A stretch of DNA of 64,000 nt, from assembly GCF_040954835.1 (NCBI RefSeq), contig NC_090709.1, positions 37,908,039 through 37,972,038 of the forward strand, read 5' to 3'. The translations under genes were made by a program, and so were the position numbers. The stretch is from Lepisosteus oculatus (Eukaryota; Chordata; Actinopteri; Semionotiformes; Lepisosteidae). The notes beneath the pieces are model-generated. The model saw only the letters and a program-made list of their open reading frames with translations. It was not told the DNA's origin and did not search any database. Shown piece by piece: positions 42,521 to 53,725 of this stretch. Numbering within the stretch: the first letter of the stretch is position 1; every line of letters begins with the position of its first letter.

Positions 42521-44000
42521 GTAAGAGTAATAGCTTCTTTTGAGGTTTTAATTTTTTTCTAGGTTTTTTTTTTTTTGCAAGCCAGTGTAATCAGATTTAC
42601 TGCAGCCCTGAGCTTTATTGGATGAAAATCAAGTTTTGTTTTAGTGATCATTGATCCTTTTACATGGTGAATTAACTAATTGTATGGATAAAGCCGAGGT
42701 GATGCATCTGCTCAATTTGTTTTTTTTTTTTTTTTTATCGGCTCCAATTGTTAGGACTCACAGACTGTAAACCAATCATCCCACTGCCTGAAATTCCTGA
42801 CCCTAACCTATAACCTGCACCTTCAATGCTGACCTGATCATTGATCCTAACCCAATCAGTGCACCCATGTGGCCAAGGTAAAGGTGAGTTTCAAGTCAAA
42901 CTTTTTGTGCATTTGGTCAGCAGTGATGTGCTTCCCGGTCCCTGGCCAGCTGTATGCACAGTGTGGAGTGACAGGCCTGGAGAATCCTGTTTCGAGGAAG
43001 CTCACTGGCTGGCCGAAAATATGCTAGCTGTGTGACCTGTTGATGCCCTACCGTGAGTATAAAGTGCAGAACTTTAAAACGGGAGAGCGAAGACATGCTG
43101 CAAGCTGTCCTTACATTTCCTGGATGCCCATGTATCTTGGACCAGTTGCACTACCCAGAGCAGAGGCGAGTTTCACTCTTCTCCTGTCTTCCCTAATCCA
43201 AACCAAATTTGATGCTCTAACCATTTAGTATTGGTGAGTGAGCTTCTCTTTCAGATATCTTTCATGTTGCTTAGTCCGAATTGATCAAACGACCCCCTCA
43301 CTTGTAAGAATTTTACAATGGAGGAAAGGGTACTTTTGGTGTAGGCTTTGTGTTAAACTCTTGAACCTCATTGCAACATGCTATCCACTTAGAAATGAGG
43401 TGTAATTTTGGATTTGTCTTGTCTCTTTTGGGTGATGTTTGCTCCTTGATTGGGTGAGGCACTGACGTGCACTTGACTGGCTGTCATTCTAGCTCTCGAA
43501 GACTAAATTAGTGCTTTGTATGTGATTTATTTCATGGGTGCACACATGTAAATAAATCACTTTGGTTCAATTGTGACCTGATGAATCGGACTCCTGGCTG
43601 GTTACAGCTCTGAGGAGACAGTGTGTCAGCCAGGTTCTCTTGATGGGTGTTTGCACAGGAACTGCACTTGCTCCCCTGTGGCACGACAGTGGACTGGGGG
43701 GTTTCCTTTGTTTTCTGCAGGGTGTTGTCCTGTTGGTTTGACTTGGACCCTGTTGGTAGTGAAAATGCGGACTTGACTGTTTTCCTAGAAAGGTAGAGGA
43801 CTTGAGTTAAATCCTTCTCTCCATTTCAAGCCCTCTGCTGCCAGTAGGGATGAGAAGGCTTGTGCTCCTGAGGGAAGACCTTTCATCACCAGGAGTGGAG
43901 CGCAGATGGGGCCGGTCTCTTTCTATGAAGGTCTACTGGAGGAGTGGGGAGCTTGTTCCAAGTCTGAATGTCATTGATAACATCAGAGGATTCAGGTTTG
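42521..44000 (+). ncRNA. Noncoding unit after P4
   Basis: P4 is followed by a long T run (42720-42737), an E1' module ending at the donor CCGTGAGTATA (43053), an E2' whose donor has changed to GCGAGTTTCAC (43167), a type II hairpin (43522) and an E3' opening after CCATTTCAAG (43831). The E3' has no clear right donor. R and E4 are missing between promoter and E1'. It is a shorter, partly decayed unit. Confidence 0.4.
43522..43560 (+). ncRNA. GUGCAC-loop hairpin, copy 5 (type II)
   Basis: GTGATTTATTTCATG pairs without mismatch with CATGTAAATAAATCAC except for one bulged U: 15 pairs closing GGTGCACA. It is the cleanest short form. AATAAA lies in the 3' arm. Confidence 0.65.
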
Positions 44001-44064
44001 ACTACAATGTGTACACTAGCTACATGGGGAACATTTTCATTGGGTACAGTACATACACCTGGGT

Positions 44065-44591
44065 TCACGTAATAATAATAATTGCTTACACTTATATAGC
44101 GCTTTTCTGGACACTCCACTCAAAGCGCTTTACAGGTAATGGGGACTCCCCTCCACCACCACCAATGTGCAGCATCCACCTGGATGATGCGACGGCAGCC
44201 ATAGTGCGCCAGAACGCTCACCACACATCAGCTATCAGTGGGGAGGAGAGCAGAGTAATGTAGCCAATTCATAGAGGGGGATTATTAGGAGGCCATGATT
44301 AGTAAGGGCCAATTGGAAATTTGGCCAGGACACCGGGGTTACACCCCTGCACTTTTCGAGAAGCGCCCTGGGATTTTTTATGACCACAGAGAGTCAGGAC
44401 CTCGGTTTTACGTCTCATCCGAAGGACGGCGCCTGTTTACAGTATAGTGTCCCCGTCACTATACTGGGGCATTAGGACCCACATGGACCGCAGGGTGAGC
44501 GCCCCCTGCTGGCCCCACTAACACCTCTTCCAGCAGCAACCTTAGTTTTTCCCAGGCGGTCTCCCATCCAGGTACTGACCAGGCTCACGTA
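44065..44591 (-). mobile_element. 5S-rRNA-derived SINE (SINE3-like)
   Basis: On the minus strand it begins TGAGCCTGGTCAGTACCTGG, then ATGGGAGACCGCCTGGGAA. This is the internal-promoter part of 5S rRNA, lacking the first half. A GC-rich body follows (GGCCAGCAGGGGGCGC), then the 3' tail AAAGCGCTATATAAGTG and a TTA repeat. Both ends carry TCACGTA (44065-44071 and 44585-44591), a probable 7-base target duplication. It lies between a decayed E3' and the next E1. Confidence 0.85.
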
Positions 44592-45138
44592 CAATTGTGT
44601 AGACTGTTGTATGGGGTATATTTATGTGTACTGGGCAGATGGCTTTTGGCATGGGACATAGTGTTGTATGACAAACTCTTGGCTACTTCTAGTTTGTACT
44701 TGAAGTTGAAAGACCCTGTAATCAGGGTCAGAGATGCAGGACAATCTGAAAGCCAAGCATTCTTGAGTTTACTGCATGGAAAACTGAATGTTTTGAGAAT
44801 CTTTGATTTTGCAACTAATTTTAACTGTAGCAATCCGTTGGCCATCTTCAGTATTCAAGCCAGTGTTGTGATGCAAGATAGATATGTTGAAATACTTTTT
44901 TTTTTTTTTTACACTGTGTATTCCAATGAGCAGGTGACAGCTGTCAGAACGGGGGAGTAGAAAGCATTACTGGTGGTGAACTTGGGCTGCGCCGAGTAAA
45001 CAATGTGAGCTGAAGGTAAGCAAAGGAGAGATTCAGGTCAGTGTGAGGAGAGCTTTTAAAGTTGGGAGCAGCCTACACAGCACAACCTGGTCCCCTCTGT
45101 GTGGAGGATGGGAGTGGTTAGTTCTGTTTCTTTTACAG
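44592..45138. other. Array spacer
   Basis: Low-complexity T run at 44899-44917. The stretch from 44960 (GGTGAACTTGGGCTGCGCC) matches 48800-48960 and precedes an E1 acceptor in both places. Confidence 0.4.
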
Positions 45139-45356
45139 TTGGTGCACGTGGCAGTGGTTGAAGACAAGATGCTCCTAGTCTCAAGAGAAGAGTGTCTTGG
45201 TCTCTGGAATGTTTCTGTGATTTAGGGTGGAATGCTGTGATTTGTGCTCCCCAGTCCCTGTCCACCTGAATGCAAAGAGTGCTGATGGACGCCTTGTTTG
45301 GAGATGAGCTTCCATTGAATAGTATTGGCCGTCTGAAAGGATATCGGGAGTGTTCT
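45139..45356 (+). ncRNA. Exon-like module E1, third long copy
   Basis: It opens after GTTTCTTTTACAG and closes at TTCTGTGAGTATT (GT at 45357). It shares GGTGCTCCCCAGTCCCTG-type sequence inside, which in shorter copies serves as the acceptor. Confidence 0.45.
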
Positions 45357-46124
45357 GTGAGTATTAAACGCGTGGGAAGGTTGTGCAGAACATTGTCTAA
45401 TCATTGGTGAGTTTTGGCATTTTGCATCTTGTGACTGGTTCTCTACACTTTCCCAAATCAAAGATGACTGAAATATCAAACTATAGTGTTTGATTAAAAG
45501 CATCTTTATATGGAGTCAGGTGTGAGTGTCTTGCTAGCAAATTCCAAATGCAATGCCTTTTCACTTTTGTACTAGGCTTAGTTTTGGGATTCACTGGGCA
45601 AGTTTAGCTTCCTGTTGAACTGTGGGTTTCTTTATTGTAGGCTTTTGTTTTGATGTTTCTTGCTTAAGCAGTTGTAGCACCAGCAGTCTCCTCCTCTTGG
45701 AGACTCCTTGGAGATGTTTTCAAACCGTGAAATACCATGTCTGAGACCCAGTCAGATCAGTGAGGTCCTTACCACTAAAGAGTAGATTGGGGCAGCTGTG
45801 GGCTTGACACCACTTGAGCAGCTTTCTTTTCCGACTGCTGCTCTACACATCAGCCTTTTGATGGTTGTTCCCAGGAGCAGCTGAGCCACCTGGCTGATTG
45901 AGCCAAAGTTGACTTTGTTCCAGGTAAGAGGGGACTCTGATTATGTAGCCTGGAGGTGCTGGGTGTCTTTGTTGGTTTTTTAGCCTTAATGGTAAAGTGT
46001 CACTGTAGCATAAATACTGGTTAATCAGGGGACGGAAGTCAAATACTGAAAGTGTTGTGCAAGCACTGGGGAGGATTTGGCAAAATTGTTTATGGTATGA
46101 CTGGGAAATCAGAGAATTGTCAGT
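45357..46124. other. Array intron-like stretch
   Basis: It carries the E3-long homologous part near 45680-45930 (GGGGCAGCTGTGGGCTTGAC, GAGCCACCTGGCTG), matching 2880-3110 and 39000-39190. The E3 opening itself is not recognised. Confidence 0.4.
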
Positions 46125-46171
46125 ATGTAAGATTTATTTCATGGGTGCACACATGTAACTAAATCTTACAT
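46125..46171 (+). ncRNA. GUGCAC-loop hairpin, copy 6 (type I)
   Basis: ATGTAAGATTTA pairs fully with TAAATCTTACAT, and CATG with CATG, around GGTGCACA, with one T-C mismatch and one bulge. It is almost the same as copy 1 despite lying 43 kb away. Confidence 0.65.
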
Positions 46172-48155
46172 TGAAATTTTAGAAGTGAATTAAGTAAATT
46201 AAAGGGGGAACTAAGCAGAGTATGGTGTCTTCCTGATTACCCAGTGAGACTATTCTGTGAATGTCCAGCACAGTCCTGTCAGAGGTTTAGTGCACAAAGG
46301 GGAGTGTTTCCAGCTGATTAGAAGTGGTTGTGTACTGTGCCTTGTGAAGGAGAGAGCTACATGAAGACTGTTGGACTTTCTTATACTGGATGTGTACTTT
46401 AACCATGAGCACAAACTGTTATTGGTGTAAAACTGGCTGTGAAACTTGCTTAAGTGGTTCTGCTGATCTTCTAGAAAGCTTTTTTTAAAGGTGCTTCTAG
46501 TCATTGAGGAATATGAGGCTTAGTTTGACCATGGGTTAATCGGTATGTGTTCAAAGTATTCTCTCCATGATGGTCAAGTGCGTGATGCAGCTCAAAGACC
46601 TCAATCCACTTGGTGCCCTATCAATCAGTTTCGAGTACTGTGTGCTTTTGTTTCAATTGTTTAAAATGTTTAAGCTCTAAAGCCTTTTCACCTTGGTTAA
46701 GGCTGTAGCGGTTTGGTACTGAAGATGGGTAGTGTTTTGATCTCATACTGCTGTGGATCCTTGCGGTTTTGGAATTTTGTTACTTTTGCAAAATCAGAAG
46801 TGGCTTGTCTCAAATTGAGTTTAAGGCAAAAATTCTGCTGCACTAGGTATGCATTTTTAGGGTCTCTTTAAAAAGATTGAATTTCAATTACTATTTTATT
46901 TGGATATGCAGCTTTGCATAATCAGTTCTGTTTTTCAGTAGTGGTGGTTGGATTTTAATGATGGGTAAGTTGTGCTTGAATGTGCAGTACGTCTACATGG
47001 TGAACTACTTTAAATGGATTTGGTAACAATCATGTATCTTGGTTATAAGGCTGTTGGTTAAGCTAGAGGTTTTTAATTGGGTGTCTCAAATTTTCTACTT
47101 TTTTGCTTTTGCAACTGATTTGACTAGTTTTCATTTCTGGTTTCAGCCAGTATCCAAGCTAATCTCAAGGAAGCGAAGCAACAGCATCTAAGTCCAGGGT
47201 GAGAACTGTCCTGGAGTATTGCAACAAGATCCAGAACTGTCAATGTTAGTGGTGTCTGTGTCCATGATGCCATGCTGCATGATGGTCCAGCTCAGAAGAG
47301 AGGAGGCTAGCTTTGTCCCGAGTAAGGTGAGGTGATCCACCTGCTTCAAGTTCTCATCTACAAAAACTTCCAAGCCTCTGAATAAAGTGGAAATGGTGGT
47401 GGGTAAACCAATCATCCTACTGCCTGACGTTCTTGGGCTGTAACCAGCATCTTTGGTGTGGATATGCATTTGCTCTCGCCCTAATCTTTGCTCTTTTGAG
47501 GCCTAAGTACAGGTGGGTTTGAAGGTAAGTAGAGGAAGTGCAAGTGTAGCTGTTTTTCCTGAGATTGGTCAGCAGTGATGCAGATTTGTGATTTTGATTA
47601 TAGTTCAGTGCTTCGCAGTTCCTGGCCAGCTGAATGCACAGTGCAGTGACAGGCTTGGAGAACCCTGCTCAGAGGAAGCTCACTGGATACCAGCTGTGTG
47701 ACCGGTTGATGCCCATTAGTAAGTAATGAAGTCTGTGGTTTGAACAGTGGAAAGCAAAGAGGTGCTGCAAGCAGTCCTTGAAATTCCTGGATGCACATGG
47801 ATCTTGGAGCAGGTGCAAGGGTGGTGTAATGGAGGACATGTCCCTGGAGCAGAGGTGAGTTTCACTTTTCCTGTCTAATCGTATCCATTTCAAACTTGAT
47901 GCTATATAACCTTTTAGTATTTGCTTGTTAGAACTGTTTACTGAAGCCGAAAAGCTTCTTTTGGAGTAGGCTACATGTTAAGCTCTTGGATCTCTTCTGG
48001 TGTATAACATCACGCTTTAACATGCTGAACACTTAAACTGTTTCTAGAGGTGAAGCTTTTTGGGGCTTTCTTCTGGGTAACTTTTCCTCCCTGCTTGGTT
48101 GAGGCATTTGTATACTAATGTGCACTTGACTGGCTCTGTAAGACAATTACTGCTT
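46172..48155 (+). ncRNA. Array modules R, E4, E1', E2'
   Basis: R at 46540-46750; E4 with the core AGGAAGCGAAGCAACAGC and donor CAGGGTGAGAAC (GT at 47199); E1' opening after CTTCGCAG (47612) and ending at ATTAGTAAGTAAT (47719); E2' ending at GCAGAGGTGAGTTTCAC (47855). All three donors are usable. No promoter of the P type is seen directly upstream, so these may be internal exons of a longer transcript started at P4 or P3. Confidence 0.45.
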
Positions 48156-48205
48156 TGCATCGGATTTATTTAATGGGTGCACACATGTAAATTGGTTTCG
48201 ATGCA
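48156..48205 (+). ncRNA. GUGCAC-loop hairpin, copy 7 (type II, changed outer stem)
   Basis: The outer arm is TGCATCG pairing exactly with CGATGCA, unlike any other copy, while the loop GGTGCACA and the adjoining CATG are kept. The middle of the stem (GATTTATTTAATG against CATGTAAATTGGTTT) is weaker, with G-U pairs, bulges and a mismatch. Two-sided change at seven positions is strong support for RNA pairing. Confidence 0.6.
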
Positions 48206-49740
48206 CAGCAGTACAATAGTGATTTGGCACACCAACAGCCTCCTCCGTAGACTCCTGCTGGCAGTATCAGCCAGGTACTCGTGATGTGTTGGCACAGGAA
48301 TTGCTCTCCTCACAGGGGAGGAACTGCACTGGATCCCTCCCCTGTGGCAAGAGCCCTTGACTGGGGGTTTTCTCTTCGCTCTCTGCAGGGTGTTTTCCTG
48401 TTTTATCTTGGACAGATGCTGCACCATAAACATTTTGGAAGTTTAGTACAAAACTGGAGCTGGGAGTAATTGTTCTTACTGTTTCTAAGTGCAGAGGATC
48501 ATAACAGAATCTGTCTACTAGGTTATCTGCTGCCAGAAGGGTTGACTAGGCCTTTGCTCCCAGATGGATGACCTCTCATCACCAGGAGTGGAGTAAACTG
48601 AGTAATCTAATTATCCTACTGCCTGATTAGTTTACTCCTAACCCATCTTGCATTTTTAGTATAGATCATGTTCTGCTTAATCAGTTATCCTTATCTTTTT
48701 GGCTTCGATGTAAATGACTGTGGGGGGGTCTGTGTTTTTTTCTTTTTTTCCACAGGATGCAGTTTTCCCATAGCTGTCTTGGTGGAGAGCAAGGAGTGCT
48801 ACTGCTTGGGAAGTGGACTTGGGCTCCTCTCCATGAACAAGGGGAGTTGAAAGTAAGTAGAGGGGAGATGCAGGTCAGTGTGAGGGGCACTTTTAAAACT
48901 GCATCTGCATGGTGGTAGTGTGGAGGAGGAGAATGGACAGTCCTGTTTTGTCCTTGCAGTTGGTGCACTGAGAGGCAGCTGTCAGATGAGGACTGTCACT
49001 GGAGAAAGGATGCTTTTGAAGTTTTCAGCTCCTGGTCTCAAGAGAAGAGTGTTGGTATCTTGGTCAGTTATGTTCACAGAACCGCCTCTCTCAATGAGGC
49101 TAGACAACAGTGGTGCTGAGTGGTATGATTGACTCTGTAATATTGTTTGTGATTTAGAGTGGAATGCCATGATAGGTGCTCCCCAGTCCCTGCCCACCTG
49201 AATGCAGACAGTGCTGATGACGTCTTGTTTGGAGATGAGCTTCCATGGAACAGACTTGGCTGTCTGAATGGATATTGGGAGTGTGACCTGTGAGTATTGA
49301 AGTCCTGCAGGTTGAACACTAGAAAGCAAGGAGGGGTTTTAAGCTGCCCTTGGTGAATCTGCTGGGCACCTGTGGATGTTGGAACACATGCAAAGGTACA
49401 GTAGTCATGCAGGACACTGTCCCTACTGCAGTGGTGAGTTGTGGCCTTTTGCATCTTGTCTTTGATTTGGGAAAGTGTAGAGTTCAAGTTTCATTATACT
49501 TATATACAGGTATATGGTATAACGAAATGCTATTTGGCTAGCTCTTGGATGTTAAGCAGTACAAAACAATACTTTTGTATAAGAAAATAGGCAATGTGCA
49601 AGATCATACTTCAAGTATATGAAATAAAGGATAGAAAATTTTATGGAGTGAGCTTCTTGGCAAGTGAGGTAGATTTCAATGTGTGCGTTTTAGATTTGAT
49701 TGAGGGTTCAGCTCATGGGTGAGAGGCTGGAAGTTTAATG
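48206..49740 (+). ncRNA. Array modules E3', E1, E2
   Basis: A diverged E3' near 48515-48600 has no AG acceptor at the usual place. An E1 follows, opening after TTTTGTCCTTGCAG (48960) and ending at GACCTGTGAGTATT (49290). An E2 ends at CAGTGGTGAGTTGTG (49434). The rest is T-rich intron-like sequence up to the LINE insertion. Confidence 0.45.
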
Positions 49741-51560
49741 GTTGTGTAGTGCGTGGGTAAAAACTGTCTGGGCCCAAATACTCCGGTACTGTTTTCCAGA
49801 TGGTAGAGGCTCAAGCAGTCTTCTTGCTAGGGTGTGTGGGGTCTTTGCTTAGAGCTTTCCTCAAGCACTCTCCATCATAAATGACTTGGATGGGAGAGTA
49901 ACCCCAGTGATGGACTGGGCAGTTCTCACCACCCGCTGTAGGGCTTTGTGGTCCGCAATACTGCAGTTGCCATACTACACTGATGCAACCTATGTGCTTT
50001 CTGTAGTGCATCTGTAAATGTTGGTGAGAATCTGGAGACATATCTTAGCTGCCTTCAACCGTCTTGGGGAAATACAGGCTGTGTTGTACTTTCTTAATCA
50101 GACAGGTGGACGATGGATTAAGCACACACCCCAGGGGGACTTCTGTGTTCAGTTGGTGCTGGAGGTGCAGTTTCCAAGCTTGACAGCTGGAGGTCTGCCT
50201 GTTGGAAAGTCCCAAATCCCATTGCAGAGGGTGGTGTCGTGACCCAGTGCATTGAGTTTCTTGACTAGTTTCTGGAATGATGGTATTAAAAGCTGAGCTG
50301 AAGTAGATGAATAGTAATCCTGTGTATGTTTTCTTTTTATCCAGATGTGGATAAAAAGTGTTGCTGGCTTCAAACTGAGCATAAAAGGCATTGAGCTCAT
50401 TAGGCAGGGAGGCATCATGGACAGATGGTCTGCCTTTTTGTAGTCTGTGAGGGCCTGTATACCTTGCCACGTGTGCCTTGGGTCAATAGTGCTGAAGTGT
50501 TACTCCAGTTCCTGTTTGAGTGTGATTTTTGCATGTTTAATACCTTTCTTTAGATTGATACTGGCTGACTTCAGTTCTGATTTATTGCCCGATTGAATGT
50601 TGCAGACCTCTGTTCATCCATGGTTTCTGTTTAGGAAATGCTCTTATTACTTTTGTCACATAGCCAGCACATGTCTTGATGTAGCTAGTGACTGATGTAT
50701 ATTCCTGTATGTCGATACATACTGTGTGGATGCCTCTTTTAAAAACCTCAGTCAGTGCCTTCAAAACAGTCCTGCAGGAGTGATTCAGCTCCTTCAGGCC
50801 ACACTTTCACTGTCCTGACTGCTGGTTTCACTCACCTGTGCAGCTGTCTGTGTGTGGGGAGGAGAAATGGTGATTGTGGTCTGTTTCCACACTGGGGGAG
50901 GGGTATGGCCTTGTAAGCATTCTGTGCAATGTTGGTGTAAATGTGGTCCAGAGTGTTTTCTCCTCTCGTTGGGAAGGAGACTTGCCGATTGGTATTTCAG
51001 GAGAATGGGGTTGAGTTTGTAAGACTAAAGTCACCCAAAATGATAAAGGTTGTCGGGATGTGCAGATTCTTTGCCATTAGTCGGGGGTGGATGTAGATGG
51101 CAGTCATAAACGGTCTGAACAGTAAACTGCTACATCTGTTTTCGTGCAATATGCCAGGGACTTGTGCAATACAACTTTGTGTACTGTTTTGGTTTATTCT
51201 TTGTATGTTCTGGACTGTGAGTAACTCTACTTAGTGCACTTCTCACTGTACTGATTGTATTGTATCATTCATTACAATGCTGTTCACTTTAGCTGCTGTT
51301 GAACTGCAATTTCCCTCATGGGATCAAAATATCTACCTATAATAAGTTTTAAATTCCCTCAGCAGATAAAAGGGGTGTTATTTGATCATTAGAAATTCCA
51401 GAGTGGGTGAGCAGTGTTTCATGATGGAAGATGTTGCACCATGTGTTAATAAAAATGCGAACTCCCCCACCTCTGGATTTACCAGACTCTGTAGTTCTGT
51501 CCATGTTGAAGGCAGAAAACCCATCTAGGTGTATTGCTGAGTCTGTAATACTATGTTAGC
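49740..51560 (-). pseudogene. LINE (Rex1/CR1-like group) inserted in the array
   Basis: Read on the minus strand from the right: an endonuclease piece with GKSRGGGVRIFIN-type residues (51.46 kb); the second endonuclease part ending SDHN-like (TDHNHHFSSP, about 50.86 kb); VTSYI and FPKQKPWMN (50.65 kb); SLPNELNAFYAQFEASNTF and LLFIYFSSAFNTIIP (50.3 kb); and the C-terminal IYDGECLRKALSKDPTHPS (49.87 kb). It is frame-shifted in many places. It is split at 51115-51345 by a plus-strand LINE tail. It lies between an array E2 and the next hairpin. Confidence 0.85.
51115..51345 (+). mobile_element. 5'-truncated LINE 3' tail nested in the opposite-strand LINE
   Basis: CGTGCAATATGCCAGGGACT, then CTGGACTGTGAGTAACTCT and GAACTGCAATTTCCCTCATG, ending GGGATCAAAATATCTACC. 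It matches the tail of 31660-31905 in order. Its host LINE resumes on the minus strand at about 51360. Confidence 0.8.
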
Positions 51561-51858
51561 TAAGTTTTGGTGAAAACATGAGTCAAGAGTTGTAACTGAA
51601 ATTGAGAACTAGAGCTTGATTACTAAGGCTCCTGCCTCCTTTAGAACTAGGAAACGAGTCTTGCTAGCTTATACAAAATGTTTAAATGTCTTTTCAGTTT
51701 GAGGCTTAGTTTTTGTGATTTCTGGTGGGCAATTTAAGCATCCTTAAGCTTAATCCACACGATTAGTAGAGCTGTTGGTCTATTTCTTGGAAATGCTTAT
51801 TGGTCTTGGTTAAGCAGTGTCTCACTTCACTGGCTCTCTTTCTGGCTCTGAAAGCCTG
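51561..51858. other. Array intron-like stretch
   Basis: T-rich, with the usual lead-in to a type II hairpin (CACTGGCTCTCTTTCTGGC, 51828-51846). Confidence 0.4.
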
Positions 51859-51890
51859 AATTTATTTCATGGGTGCACTTTGAAGTAAAT
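51859..51890 (+). ncRNA. GUGCAC-loop hairpin, copy 8 (rearranged)
   Basis: AATTTATTTCA now pairs with TTGAAGTAAAT after the usual CACATG was replaced by TTTGAAG. The stem still forms (one G-U pair) around TGGGTGCACT. GGTGCAC is kept. The lead-in and downstream sequence are those of type II. Confidence 0.45.
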
Positions 51891-53685
51891 CTCTTTAGAT
51901 GCACTGCAGCACAAGAATGACTTGGCACACCAGCAGACTCCTGGCTGGTTACAGCTCTGAGGAGATGGCATGTCAGCCAGGTTCTCTTGATGGGTGTTGG
52001 CACAGGAACGGCACTTGAACCCTCCCCTGTGGACTGGGAGGTTTCCTCTTTGCTCTCTTCAGGGTGTTTTTGTTTGTTTTCTCTTGAACAAGGTTTGCTG
52101 TGAAAATGTTAAAAGTGGAAATGCTGGCTTGACTGTTTCTACAAGGTGCAGAGGATCAAGTCTAAATCTGCACCTGAGTTAATTACAGATGTGGTACGCT
52201 TTAGACTAGGATTGCAGCTGGGGTTCATTGTAAGGATTAAGATGCCTAAAACCAAAAGTTTAGCACTGAAAGTAATGCTGTCTGTTTTAGTGCAGAAAGG
52301 GGAGGGATGAGTTTCCAGCTGTCTGGAAGTGGATGTGTGCTGTGCTTTGTGAAAAGGGGGAGCTGCAATAATATTTATGCTTTTGTTAGAGGACTTTCTT
52401 CTTGTGGATGTTTACTTTTTTAAAACAATACTAACTGCTACATTAAGTTTTATTGTTCTGTGTATAAGTGTAGTACTGATGTATACTATACAAAATGGTG
52501 CATGGTTTTGCCCAGAGTATCTTGTACAGCAGGTCATATAAAGGAGATGTGACTGTAAAAGTGTCAACTTGTGCAAAGTGGTTGTCAAACCTGAACTTTG
52601 AGGAGTTTATATTCATTGGGGAATGCAAGACTTGGTTTGATCTGATGTGTGCAGGCTGTAATCACCCTGGTGGTAGAATGCATGAAGTGGCTGGAAGGTT
52701 TAAATCCATTGGTTGTGACCCATCACTAGGTTTTGAGTGCTGCTGGTGTGCTTTTGAGTTTGTTCTGAATGTTTAAGCTTTAAAACCCTTTCAGTCCAGG
52801 CTGCAGCCGTTTAGTACTGAACATGGTCAGTGTTTTGGTCTCGTATTCCTGTGGATCTCAAGATTATTGGGTTGCCCTGAATTTTTCTTTATGTAAAACC
52901 AAAAATTTTAATTTTGGTTAAGTCACATTTCTACAGCCCTAGGTATACATTTTAGTGTGCTTTAAAAAAGCCTGAATATCAACCACTATTTAATTGGGTG
53001 TAAAACATTTTGAGATTTTGACTTGTATGAAATCTGTACTGCCTTTTAATAGAAGATGGTTTTATTTAAAATGAGTTTTATTTCCATGTGTTTGGTCTAC
53101 ATGAATAAAAATGTTAATGGACTTGGTCATTCCCTTTTACCTTGGTTATACGATAGTGGAATCTAAGCTTGATGGTTTTAGATAAATTTCTTTCTCTATT
53201 TATTGCTTGTGTAACTGGTTTGAACAGTTAATTTTCATAGCCAGTCACCAATCTGTTAATGTCATGGAAGTAAAGTATGAGCATTTTATATGCTGGGTGA
53301 GACTTAGATTCTTTTGGATGCCTATGGATCTTGGAGCTGTTGCAAAGGAAGTCTAGGAGGACCTTGTTCCTGGAGCGATTGGTAAGTTTCACTTTCCAAT
53401 AACTTTCATTTCTCTAATCAAGTCTAAATCAAACACTTAATTTTGTCCTTGCTTGTAAGACGTTTTGTAAAAAGCTCCTTTTGGTTTGGTTAAGCTCTTG
53501 TTTATCTTCTGGCAGAGCACATTATGCTTTAATGTGCTAAACATCTAGAGTCATAGTGGTGTAGTTTTTCTTTGACTTTCTTCTGGGTAATATTTCCTCC
53601 CTGCTTGGTTGAGGTATTTGTATACTAATGTGCACTTGACTGGCTGTCATTCTGGCTCTGAAAGATGGAATCGGTGCTTTTGTAT
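51891..53685 (+). ncRNA. Array modules E3-like, R, E4, E2'
   Basis: A decayed E3-like piece near 52150, R at 52650-52860, E4 ending at GCTGGGTGAGAC (GT at 53297) and E2' ending at GATTGGTAAGTTTCAC (53382). E1' is missing between E4 and E2'. Stretches between modules are AT-rich without other features. Confidence 0.45.
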
Positions 53686-53725
53686 GTGATTTTATTTCAT
53701 GGGTGCACACATGTAAATAAATCAC
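53686..53725 (+). ncRNA. GUGCAC-loop hairpin, copy 9 (type II)
   Basis: GTGATTT and ATTTCATG pair with CATGTAAATAAATCAC around GGTGCACA, with one extra T in the 5' arm as in copy 4. It lies 304 bases after E2' and 341 before E3'. Confidence 0.6.

Larger units (their letters stand above)
36136..42720. repeat. Segmental duplicate block B of the array
   Basis: Direct copy of 1-8430. The start is sharp: GAAATGTGTTTTCTTTC at 36138 matches base 4 onward of the window. It keeps all promoter, exon-like and hairpin modules and lacks about 1.7 kb in two internal places, mainly next to and after the P2-type promoter. To its right the array continues with further, more diverged modules. Confidence 0.9.
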
